Made by a program: the position numbers and the translations under genes. A stretch of 64,000 nt of DNA from Bifidobacterium avesanii (GTDB lineage Bacteria > Actinomycetota > Actinomycetes > Actinomycetales > Bifidobacteriaceae): assembly GCF_009299475.1 (NCBI RefSeq), contig NZ_WBSN01000006.1, positions 1 through 64,000 of the forward strand, in the 5' to 3' direction. Numbering within the stretch: position 1 is the stretch's first letter; the number at the start of each line of letters is the position of its first letter. This document shows positions 34,717 to 52,577 of this stretch, piece by piece. A model generated the notes under the pieces. The model was given only the letters and a program-made list of their open reading frames with translations. It was not told where the DNA came from and did no database searches.

Positions 34717-34934
34717 CTACTTGACGTTCCTAGGGCAGATTTCCATCATTGCGGACATCTACTTGGTCTTCCGAGGGCAGGTTCGCGACGGTCCAGTGGA
34801 CTCATCGCGACGCCATTCCGGGCTTTTCCGCGGAATGGCGGCCCCAAATTCCGTGTCTGTCACCGTCGCAATGCCCTCGGAAAGCCAAGTAGATGTCCGC
34901 AGAAGCCATAATCTGCCCTCGGAAGGCCGAATGC
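34717..34934. repeat. Inverted-repeat element with 42-bp internal period
   Basis: Two direct copies of CTACTTGGNCTTCCGAGGGC (from 34717 and 34759) are mirrored by two inverted copies (CCCTCGGAA from 34874 and 34916). The offset within each pair is exactly 42 bp. Sequence between the copies is also partly mirrored, so arms of about 60 bp (34717-34777 and 34874-34934) pair around a 96-bp centre that itself holds a 9-bp inverted repeat (GCCATTCCG/CGGAATGGC). It has no coding capacity. It could be a non-autonomous mobile element, a protein-binding array, or a large RNA hairpin. Confidence 0.75.
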
Positions 34935-34960
34935 ATCTCATCAGCTCGTGCGGACGGCCA

Positions 34961-35142
34961 TTTGCATAGTGTGCAGCACTCGCTTTCCCGGGGCGGCAGG
35001 TGAAAACGGCCGAGATGGGTCCAAAAGCCGCATTTTTAGGTGGAAAAGTCCAGCATCGCGGCCTTAGTCGCGCAGGGAAGTGCTGCACACTGTGCAGATA
35101 TATGTTCATAACTTCGAAAATCTGCTGCACACTGTGCAGATA
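34961..35142. repeat. CTGCACACTGTGCAG palindromes, 42-bp spaced
   Basis: The perfect 15-bp palindrome CTGCACACTGTGCAG lies within a 20-bp repeat present twice in direct orientation (TGCTGCACACTGTGCAGATA at 35081 and 35123, 42 bp apart) and once inverted and imperfect (34961-34980). It directly adjoins the element at 34717-34934, uses the same 42-bp offset, and ends about 130 bp before the next gene. It may be an operator cluster for that gene or part of a larger phased array. Confidence 0.7.
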
Positions 35143-35269
35143 CCCTGCATAAACGTGTGCACAACATGCCCGGGCGGGCCATGGATGGCGTGCCGGATGT
35201 GGACAACCGGCAAGAGTGCGGCGTCTCCGGTGCCGCAACGGTCCGGCGTGCCCCTACACTGAGGTGGTT

Positions 35270-35905
35270 ATGGTCAGGAACAGGAAGCGTTGGACGCCCG
35301 CGCAGCGTCGTATGTACCGTCGCCGCCGCATTGTGGCGCTCGTGGTGGTATTGGCGTTGCTCGCCGCGTGCGGCGGCCTGATCTGGGGCGTCGTGCAGGG
35401 CGTCGGCGCCGCGTACCGGTGGATCAACCACGACGAGATCTACGCGATCAGTCGCACCAGCGCCCCGCCCACCCCGCGCCAGACCTCCGGCGTGCCGAAC
35501 TGCTCGTCGTCCGACGTGTCCCTTCAGCTCACCGCCGACGCGTCCACGGTGGGCGTGGGCGGCAGCGTGAAGTTCGCCGCCGCGATCAACTACACCGGCA
35601 CCGGCCAGTGCCTCATCGACGGCTCGAACAGTTCGCGCATCCTCACCATCACCACCGGCGACCAGACCGTGTGGCGCTCGGACGTGTGCACGGCCAGCCC
35701 GCGCAAACTGCTGCTGAGCCGGGCTTCGGAAATGAAGCGGGACGAGCAGACCATCGCGTGGTCCACCAGCGCCAACGCCTCGGACACCGCGTGCCGCAAG
35801 GACTCGGAACTGCCCAAGGTCAAGGCGGGCTCGTACGTGGCGCGTCTGAGCCTCAAGTCGGACCCGTCCGTGCAGTCCGACCCCGTCGTGATCACGGTGC
35901 AGTAG
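35270..35905 (+). CDS. Membrane-anchored extracytoplasmic protein, unknown
   Basis: A 211-residue protein I do not recognise beyond general architecture. A very basic N-terminus (RKRWTPAQRRMYRRRR) is followed by one membrane segment at about 21-45 and then an extracellular domain with paired Cys (PNCSSSDV, GQCLIDG, SDVCTAS, DTACRKD) and an immunoglobulin-like beta pattern ending YVARLSLKSDPSVQSDPVVI. It may be a cell-surface or wall-associated protein. TACACT (35255-35260) is 9 nt before ATG 35270, suggesting a leaderless transcript, though GAGGTGG could serve as a ribosome site. Confidence 0.7.
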   Translation: MVRNRKRWTPAQRRMYRRRRIVALVVVLALLAACGGLIWGVVQGVGAAYRWINHDEIYAISRTSAPPTPRQTSGVPNCSSSDVSLQLTADASTVGVGGSVKFAAAINYTGTGQCLIDGSNSSRILTITTGDQTVWRSDVCTASPRKLLLSRASEMKRDEQTIAWSTSANASDTACRKDSELPKVKAGSYVARLSLKSDPSVQSDPVVITVQ

Positions 35906-35918
35906 GGGGCGGCGAACC

Positions 35919-36863
35919 ATGCGTTTCGAAGCCAAGGGACTGGTGCCAGGAACCGCGGAGGCCTTTCCCAGCATGCCCACGGGTTACGCCCGCAGCATGC
36001 CGTTCTACCCGCTGAGGGCCGGAACCATCACGTTCGAGCCCGGGTATCTGTTGCGCCGCAAGGCGCTCGACGAGATCATCGTCGCGTACTTCGACGAGGG
36101 CACCTACCACCTGCGCATCGGCGACGTAGACGAGGACATCCACGCGGGCCAGTTCATGATCGCCGACCTGTCCCAACCGCACGTGTTCAGCTCGGTGACG
36201 CGCAGCCGGGACGTCTACATGCATTTCAGCGGTCCGATGGCGCGCATGTACTGCTCCCTGATCACGCGCCGGTCCGGCAACGTGCTCACGTTGGACGACC
36301 CCGAACCCGCTGTGGCGGAGCTGCGGTTCGTCTATGACACGCTGAAAAACGGCACGCCGATCGACGACGTGCGCATGTCCTGGCACATCGACACGCTGCT
36401 CACCGAATTGGCGACGCGGTCCGTGGTCCGATCCGACGGCGGGCACATGGCCGATGCCAACGGGCGGCCGGTCAGGGGTTTCGCGGCGTCCGCCGCCGCG
36501 GAGGGCATCGCGCGGGTGAAGGCGTTTGTACTCAACCATCCGGAGCAGGTGATGGATCTGACGGCGATGGCCGCCATGGCGAACATGAGCAAATTCCACT
36601 TCGCCAAGACATTCAAGGCGTTCACCGGCGTCACGCCGCATCAGTATGTGGTCGGCGTGCGCATGGACCGGGCGAAGTACCTGCTGTGCTATACGGGCGA
36701 CACGGTCGGCGCCGTCGGACGCGCGTGCGGGTTCGCGCAGACGAGCAATTTCTGCATGGCGTTCAAGGCGGCCGTGGGCGTGACACCGGGGGAGTACCGC
36801 GCGCGGACGGCTGGCTCCGATCCTGTGCTCATCGACAATGGCCGAGGTAGGGCGGCGGAATGA
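35919..36863 (+). CDS. AraC-family transcriptional regulator
   Basis: A 314-residue regulator with an N-terminal cupin-like sensing domain (to about 165) and a C-terminal double helix-turn-helix (about 200-300): MDLTAMAAMANMSKFHFAKT then FTGVTPHQYVVGVRMDRAKY and VGRACGFAQTSNFCMAFK. Such proteins usually activate sugar-use genes. It stops 3 bp from the convergent SGNH hydrolase, and the two solute-binding genes beyond carry conserved upstream sequences, so it is a reasonable candidate regulator for them. Confidence 0.88.
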   Translation: MRFEAKGLVPGTAEAFPSMPTGYARSMPFYPLRAGTITFEPGYLLRRKALDEIIVAYFDEGTYHLRIGDVDEDIHAGQFMIADLSQPHVFSSVTRSRDVYMHFSGPMARMYCSLITRRSGNVLTLDDPEPAVAELRFVYDTLKNGTPIDDVRMSWHIDTLLTELATRSVVRSDGGHMADANGRPVRGFAASAAAEGIARVKAFVLNHPEQVMDLTAMAAMANMSKFHFAKTFKAFTGVTPHQYVVGVRMDRAKYLLCYTGDTVGAVGRACGFAQTSNFCMAFKAAVGVTPGEYRARTAGSDPVLIDNGRGRAAE

Positions 36864-36866
36864 CGA

Positions 36867-37520
36867 CTATGCGCGTCCGCCCAGCAGCCGCGCGAACCGG
36901 GGAGTGACGGCGTCGGCCATGACCTCGTATCCACGGTCATTGGGGTGGATGGTGTTGCCGTACAGGTCGCGCCGCCCGTCGATGACGCCGGCCATCTCCA
37001 CGACGTGCCAGCCGTGGCTTGCAGCCGCATCGCGCAGCAGCGCGTTGAACCGGTCCACCGCGTGGTTCATGACCACCAGCTCGCCGTAGGTGAAGCGCGA
37101 GAAGATCGGCTCATCGAGCGCGAATTGCGCGATGGTGAGCACGGCGACGGGCACGTTCGGGCCGGCGAGCTCCCGCACGTCCGAGACGATGCTTTCATAC
37201 CGTTCGATCACGCGGCGCAGCGCGGCCTCATCGCGCGAGTGCCCGCCGTCGATGTCGTTGGTGCCGAGCATGACCGTGACGAGGCTCGCCCCGGGCAGTG
37301 CGGCGCGGGCCCGCGTCCACTCCGGCAGGGACCGGTAGTCCGCGGTGCTCGCCCCGCAATGCCCGCAGTTGACGAATTCGGCGCCAAGCCGTTCGCCGGC
37401 GATCAGCGGCCACGGGCGGGGCGCGATGTACCCCAATCCCGTGTCGCCGAAGGTGATGCTGTCTCCGATGCACACCACGCGGGGCGGGCGCACGGGTGAG
37501 GGATTGCCGGCGAAGGTCAT
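36867..37520 (-). CDS. SGNH/GDSL-family esterase
   Basis: A 217-residue cytosolic hydrolase. Block I GDSITFG carries the nucleophile Ser, block II has the Gly in NCGHCGAST, block III is LGTNDID, and block V is NTIHPNDRGY with the catalytic pair. Family members deacetylate or de-esterify sugars and other small molecules. It follows the 37.5-kb solute-binding gene by 33 bp on the same strand, so it probably acts on the imported compound. AAGGAG precedes ATG 37520. Confidence 0.85.
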   Translation of the reverse strand: MTFAGNPSPVRPPRVVCIGDSITFGDTGLGYIAPRPWPLIAGERLGAEFVNCGHCGASTADYRSLPEWTRARAALPGASLVTVMLGTNDIDGGHSRDEAALRRVIERYESIVSDVRELAGPNVPVAVLTIAQFALDEPIFSRFTYGELVVMNHAVDRFNALLRDAAASHGWHVVEMAGVIDGRRDLYGNTIHPNDRGYEVMADAVTPRFARLLGGRA

Positions 37521-37553
37521 GGCTTGGCTCCTTGGTTGGAATGTCTTGGGTTA

Positions 37554-38864
37554 TCAGGCGGCTGCATCGATTTCGCGCTGCAGCTCCGCGATGTACCCAT
37601 TGGCGCCGTCGATGGGCGACATGCGGCCGAAGGAGACCTCCTGCACGTAGCGGGTGAGCATCTTCTCCGCACCGCTCGCGCCGTTCGGCGTGATTTCAGG
37701 AGCATCGCCGACGGAATCCGCAAGCGAGCTGTCGAAGTCGAGGACCTTCTTGTCTGCGCCGGTCAGCGTGGCGGCAAGTGCCTCGCGATTCTTGTTGTTC
37801 GCCGGATCGCCGCGTTCGGCGCCAAGGATCTTGGCCGCGTCGGCGTCGTTAATGAGGAAGTCGATGAGCTTGGCGGATTCCACCGGGTGTTCGGTCTTGG
37901 CGGAGATGGACCAGTACTGGCTGGGCTTGTAGTAGTTCCACTTGGTATTGTGATCATCGCTTGGCATCGGTTCGACGGAAATGTTCTCCGAACCGGTGGC
38001 CTTGACGTTGACCGTCAGCTGATTGGATGTGGCAAAGCCGAATGCCTGCTTGTTCTGGCCGAACGGCTGCTGGTCCTGCGTGGCCACGATGTCCTCGGAC
38101 CACTTGTCCACGCTCGGGGACATGCCCTTCTCGTACCAGGTCTTGGGCTGCTCGAGGAATTCGGCGAGCACTTGCGGATCAATCGCCACCTTGCCGTCCT
38201 TGTACAATGCGGTGCCATGCTGGCGCGCCCACAGCTGCAAAATGAATTCAGCGGAAGGCGCGTAGGCTCCGATGATCTCGCCGTTCGACTTATCCATCAC
38301 TTCTTTGGATACCTTGGCAAAGTCGTCCCACGTCCATGTGGAGGTGTCCGGCAGCTCGATGCCAAGTTTGTCGAGCAGGTCGTTGTTTACCATCACGCCC
38401 AGGGTGACCATGGAAATGGGGGCCGCGTATTGCGTGCCTTCATATTTGCCCGTGTCCTTGAGAGAGGAACTCATGGTGTTGAGATCAAGTTGATCAGACA
38501 GCTTGCCCAGATCGTACAGGCTGCCCTGGCTGGAGTAGGAGGCGAGGTAGGAAGCGTCCATCTGGATCACGTCAGGGGCCTCGCCGCCGGCGTTCTGCGT
38601 GGCCAGCTTGTCCCAGTAGCTGGTGAAATCCGCGTATTGCATGTTGACCGTGATGTTCGGGTTCTTGCTGTGGAACAGGTCGATGGCCTGTTGGGTGAGC
38701 TTGACGCGGTTATCGCTGCCCCAGAAGGTTAGCTCCAGCGTTACCGGACCATCAGCGGCCTTGGGCGCGCTGTTTCCGTCGCCAGCGGCGCCGCATCCCG
38801 CGAGCGTCATGGCCAGCGCCGAAACGGCCGCCGGAACCGCCAAATACCTGCGATCGAACGTCAT
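37554..38864 (-). CDS. ABC sugar-type solute-binding lipoprotein, copy 2
   Basis: A 436-residue family 1 extracellular binding protein (COG1653 type) with a lipoprotein signal ending LAGCG and the usual two-lobe pattern (TFWGSDNRVKLTQQAIDLFH, PDVIQMDASYLASYSSQG, STWTWDDFAKVSKE). It probably captures a carbohydrate at the cell surface. It is very similar along its length to the next gene, including the upstream 180 bp, so the two arose by tandem duplication. No permease or ATPase gene is adjacent. Wobble positions use A/T more often than in the sister copy. ATG 38864 has AAAGGAAG upstream. Confidence 0.9.
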   Translation of the reverse strand: MTFDRRYLAVPAAVSALAMTLAGCGAAGDGNSAPKAADGPVTLELTFWGSDNRVKLTQQAIDLFHSKNPNITVNMQYADFTSYWDKLATQNAGGEAPDVIQMDASYLASYSSQGSLYDLGKLSDQLDLNTMSSSLKDTGKYEGTQYAAPISMVTLGVMVNNDLLDKLGIELPDTSTWTWDDFAKVSKEVMDKSNGEIIGAYAPSAEFILQLWARQHGTALYKDGKVAIDPQVLAEFLEQPKTWYEKGMSPSVDKWSEDIVATQDQQPFGQNKQAFGFATSNQLTVNVKATGSENISVEPMPSDDHNTKWNYYKPSQYWSISAKTEHPVESAKLIDFLINDADAAKILGAERGDPANNKNREALAATLTGADKKVLDFDSSLADSVGDAPEITPNGASGAEKMLTRYVQEVSFGRMSPIDGANGYIAELQREIDAAA

Positions 38865-39060
38865 CGTTCTTCCTTTCTCGTAGGTCGCGTCCCCAGCCGC
38901 CATTGGCTGTATTTGGGCGCGTCGTGTGCCTATAACGATAGGGGGACGGTTGCGGAGCGGAGGTATGGTTCGTTATTCATCGTTGGCAACCCGTTATGGA
39001 TTCTTGGCATGATTGTCGGCCGGCCGTGGGCAAACTTGTGAGTGTTTGATTTCTCGGGGA
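38865..39060 (-). promoter_or_regulatory. Duplicated upstream region of the binding-protein genes
   Basis: The roughly 180 bp before this gene closely resemble those before the other copy (from 40509). Both contain GGCTGT...GGGCGCGTCGTGTG, CCAAGAAT(T/C)CATAACGG and TATCGTT near the likely -10. Conservation beyond coding sequence suggests shared control, plausibly by the AraC-type regulator. Confidence 0.45.
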
Positions 39061-39099
39061 CTGAAATGCGAGCTGGAGCGTGGTGGTGTTCGTCTGTCC

Positions 39100-39167
39100 C
39101 CAGCTCGCATCTGACGAGTTCGGTGCCAAGCCGGTCGCCGGCGATCGCCGGCGACCGGCTTGGCACC
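39100..39167 (-). pseudogene. Remnant of a GDSL esterase gene with inverted copy
   Basis: Minus-strand translation reads AIAGDRLGTELVRCELG, matching LIAGERLGAEFVNCGHCG of the intact esterase at 36.9 kb. It sits just after the first binding-protein gene, as the intact esterase sits after the second. It therefore looks like the leftover of a duplicated binding-protein/esterase pair. Part of it (39122-39144) is inverted to make the palindrome described separately. Confidence 0.6.
39122..39167. terminator. 46-bp perfect palindrome
   Basis: A 23-bp arm beginning GGTGCCAAGCCGGTCGCCGG is followed with no loop by its exact complement. It lies 28 bp after the 39.2-kb gene and probably terminates it, although there is no T-tract on that strand. 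One arm derives from esterase-gene sequence. Confidence 0.7.
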
Positions 39168-39194
39168 TTGTTGTGATGGATGAGACGGATCGGG

Positions 39195-40508
39195 TCAGGC
39201 GGCGTCGATGTCGCGCTGCAGCTCCTCGATGAATCCCTTGGCGCCGTCGATGGGCGACATGCGGCCGAAGGAGACCTCCTGCACGTAGCGGGTGAGCATC
39301 TTCTCCGCGCCGCTCGCGCCGTTCGGGGTGACCTCGGGCGCCTCTCCCACGGAGTCGGTGAGCGAGCTGTCGAACTCGAGGGCCTTCTTGTCCGCGCCGG
39401 TCAGCGTCTTGGCGAGGGCCTCGCGGTTGGCGTTGTTGGCCGGGTCGCCGCGCTCGATGCCGAGGATCTTGGCCGCGTCGGCGTCGTTGATCATGAAGTC
39501 GATGAACTTCGCGGCCTCCACCGGGTGCTCGCTCTTGGAGGAGATGGACCAGTGCTGGCCGGGCTTGAAGTAGTTCCACTTGGTGGTGGTTCCGACGTCG
39601 CTGGGTAGCGGCTCGAGCGTGAGGTTGTCGGAGCCGGTGGCCTTGGAGTAGGTGGAGATCTGGTTGGACGGGGCGAGCATCAGGGCCTGCTTGTTCTGGC
39701 CGAACGCCTGCTGATCCGACGTGGCCACGATGTTCTCCGACCACTTGTCCACGCCCGGGGAGACGCCATTCTCATGCCAGACCTTCGGCATCTCGAGGTA
39801 TTCGGCGAGCACCTGCGGGTCGATCACGACCTTGCCGTCCTTGTACAGGGAGCTGCCGTGCTGGCGCGCCCACAGCTGCAGCGGGAACTCGTAGGCTGAT
39901 GCGTAGGCGCCGATGATCTCGCCGTTCGACTTCTCCTGCACCTGCTTGGCGACCTCGTAGAAGTCGTCCCACGTCCACTTCGAGGTATCCGGCAGGCTGA
40001 CGCCGTATTTGTTGAGCAGATCGTTGTTGACGACCACCGCGAAGGACGCCATGGAGATCGGGGCGGCGTACTGCGTGCCCTGGTATTTGCCCGTGTCCCT
40101 CAGGGAGTCGCTCATGGTGCTGAGGTCGAGGCTGTCCGAAAGCTTGGACAGGTCGTATAGGCTGCCCTGGCTGGAATAAGAAGCAAGATAAGAGGCGTCC
40201 ATCTGGATCACGTCCGGCGCTTCGCCGCCGGCGGACTGCGTGGCCAGCTTGTCCCAGTAGGCCCTGAAGTCCGAGTACTGCATGTTGACCGTGATATTCG
40301 GGTTCTTGCTGTGGAACAGGTCGATGGCCTGCTGGGTGAGCTTGACGCGGCTGTCGCTGCCCCAGAAGGAGACTTCCAGCGTCACCGGGCCCTCCGCCGC
40401 CTGGGGCGTGTCGCCGCCGCCGGCCGTGGACCCGCCGCATCCCGCGAGCGTCATGGCCAGCGCCGAAACGGCTGCCGGAACCGCCAAATACCTGCGATTG
40501 AACGTCAT
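39195..40508 (-). CDS. ABC sugar-type solute-binding lipoprotein, copy 1
   Basis: A 437-residue paralogue of the 37.6-kb protein, with the same lipobox (LAGCG), the same lobes and an almost identical C-terminal region (RYVQEVSFGRMSPIDGAKGF). Family members hand sugars to ABC permeases. None is encoded between here and the window features on either side, so both copies must use a permease encoded elsewhere. ATG 40508 follows AAAGGAAG. A long palindrome follows its stop. Confidence 0.9.
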   Translation of the reverse strand: MTFNRRYLAVPAAVSALAMTLAGCGGSTAGGGDTPQAAEGPVTLEVSFWGSDSRVKLTQQAIDLFHSKNPNITVNMQYSDFRAYWDKLATQSAGGEAPDVIQMDASYLASYSSQGSLYDLSKLSDSLDLSTMSDSLRDTGKYQGTQYAAPISMASFAVVVNNDLLNKYGVSLPDTSKWTWDDFYEVAKQVQEKSNGEIIGAYASAYEFPLQLWARQHGSSLYKDGKVVIDPQVLAEYLEMPKVWHENGVSPGVDKWSENIVATSDQQAFGQNKQALMLAPSNQISTYSKATGSDNLTLEPLPSDVGTTTKWNYFKPGQHWSISSKSEHPVEAAKFIDFMINDADAAKILGIERGDPANNANREALAKTLTGADKKALEFDSSLTDSVGEAPEVTPNGASGAEKMLTRYVQEVSFGRMSPIDGAKGFIEELQRDIDAA

Positions 40509-40889
40509 CGTTCTTCCTTTCTCTGTGGATTGCGCGCCCGCCGGTCGTCATTGGCTGTGCGTGGGCGCGTCGTGTGTGTCCAACGATAGAGGAGCGGTGC
40601 ATGGCGATGCGATACGATTCGTTGCCCGACATTGGCGATCCGTTATGAATTCTTGGCATGATCGCCGGCCGGATGCGAACGAACCTGTGATTTTTGCCTT
40701 CTGAGAGGCCTTGAACAGGAAAAACGAGGCTCCGGGAAGCGCAAAATCGCAAGTTTGCCGGAATGCGACGCGGGGAGGAACGGCGGAGGGCGATGGATCG
40801 ATGATGGATTGACGATGGGTTGACGATGGTCGCGCTGAAGGATCGAAAGACCTCGCCCAAAAGACGAAACGCCGCACCGGCCGCACCAA
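40509..40889. other. Divergent control region, binding protein / rpoB
   Basis: The first 180 bp are the duplicated upstream region of the binding-protein gene. The remainder is a GATGG-rich stretch with no gene I can support. The rpoB promoter begins at 40890. Confidence 0.45.
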
Positions 40890-40918
40890 TTGACGCGACA
40901 CGCCCGAGGTGCTAAAAT
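40890..40918 (+). promoter_or_regulatory. Promoter of rpoBC
   Basis: TTGACG (40890-40895), 17 bp, TAAAAT (40913-40918): the strongest consensus promoter in the window. The leader to the TTG start would be about 130 nt. A second TTGACT at 40920 with a poorer -10 could be an alternative. Confidence 0.7.
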
Positions 40919-41054
40919 TTTGACTTTGCATGAAGTGTGTCATATGGCGGGCATGTCTTCACAGGGGAAGCGCCCGTCAGGCATATGGTGGCCCGCGGTC
41001 GCGCTCCGGGGAAAACACCAGAATCGAATTAGCGAGCGATAAGGACACAGTCTC

Positions 41055-44597
<3,543 letters not shown>

Positions 44598-44633
44598 TTG
44601 GACCGTTAGATTTCGAAAGACAGGACAAAACAA

Positions 44634-51308
<6,675 letters not shown>

Positions 51309-51312
<4 letters not shown>

Positions 51313-52577
51313 GGCAGCGCCGCCCACACCATCGGCAGATCCCCGAGCGCGCCGACCGTCACCACCGTCGTCCCCGTGCCGCCGCGCGCCAAACCGGAGG
51401 CATCGCCCGGTTTCACATGAAACATCACGGACGGCCGGGGCTGCCATTGTGGCTGCGGCAGCTGCGAAGACCGTGGAGGCTGCGCGTCCGTGGCCGGCGA
51501 GCCGGTGATCCAATAGCGGGATGAGGGCCATGCATCGGCGGCGAACGGATGCGAATGCTTCGCGGGCGTCCAGCCGGACCACCAAGCGGGGTGGGCGCCG
51601 GACGCCATATTTCCGCCGTATCCGTCGTCTCCGCCGTTCTCATCATCCTCGTTGTCCTCGTTGGAACGGGCCAGCGCCGCCAGCGGCGGGATGGACCCGC
51701 ATGCGTCCAGCAGCAGCTCGGAACGATCCGGGCGGACGAGCCGCGGTCCGCACCGCACGGTGAGGGTACGGGAACGGGCCAGCGCATGCACGCCGATGGA
51801 CGCCAGCACGGACACCGCGCATTCAAACTCATCGGCGTCACGGTAATGGTCAGGGGCATCATCCAGCATCAGGCACAGATCGTCACGCCGGGTGGACTCG
51901 GATTCGCGGACCACGGGCACGCCCGTCTTCGCGCTGGACGGCCAGTGGATGCGGCGCACATCGTCGCCCGGTGCGTACTCGCGCAACCTGCGGAACGCCA
52001 TGCCATCGGCGGCCGGACGCCCGTCGGACGCCCCATCCGGATCCAGAGGGCCGTTGCCGCGGCGCTCCGGCAGCGGCACGGTCGGCGGATGCACGATGAC
52101 GGTCCGGAATCCGGCGAGCCGCCGCCCGTGCCGCGCCAATCCCAGCGGATCGCCGCGGAAAACATGCAACGGCCCCACGCGGACCAGCCCGCGCGACTCG
52201 GCGACGAACGGCACCGCAACGGTCGCTTCGCCGCCCGGCTCCAACGCCGGCACGGTCAGCGGCACGCGTTCCGAATCCACGGCCAGCCACGCCCGCAACC
52301 GTCCGGTTCGGCGGCCGCCGGGATTACGGACGTTCACCGTGATGCGCGACGACGTGCCCACGACCAGTCGAAACGCATCCGGTTCGACCGTCGCACGGCA
52401 GTCGACCCCGCCGAACGTCATGGCCACGGCGACCGCAAGCAATGCGCCGGACGCGAGGGTCACGGCCAGCAGCTCCCGCCATCCGGACAGCGCGAAACCC
52501 AGACCGCCGCCCACGGCCAGCAGCACGCCCAACCAGCCCGTGGCGGTGATGCGGCGCAACACGGCTGGCGCGGTCAT
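51309..52577 (-). CDS. DUF58 protein (PFNA duf58)
   Basis: A 422-residue protein with two N-terminal membrane spans (about 12-60) and a DUF58 (von Willebrand-like) domain with the signature FRRLREYAPGDDVRRIHWPS. Members are encoded beside MoxR ATPases and transglutaminase-fold proteins, and are thought to work with them in envelope protein maturation. It overlaps both neighbours by 4 nt (ATGA). A Pro/Ser/Gln-rich segment at about 335-390 is atypical of the family. Confidence 0.85.

Noticed and set aside
34717-35142. Complete insertion sequence
   Set aside because: There is no transposase frame between the inverted arms and no clear target-site duplication.
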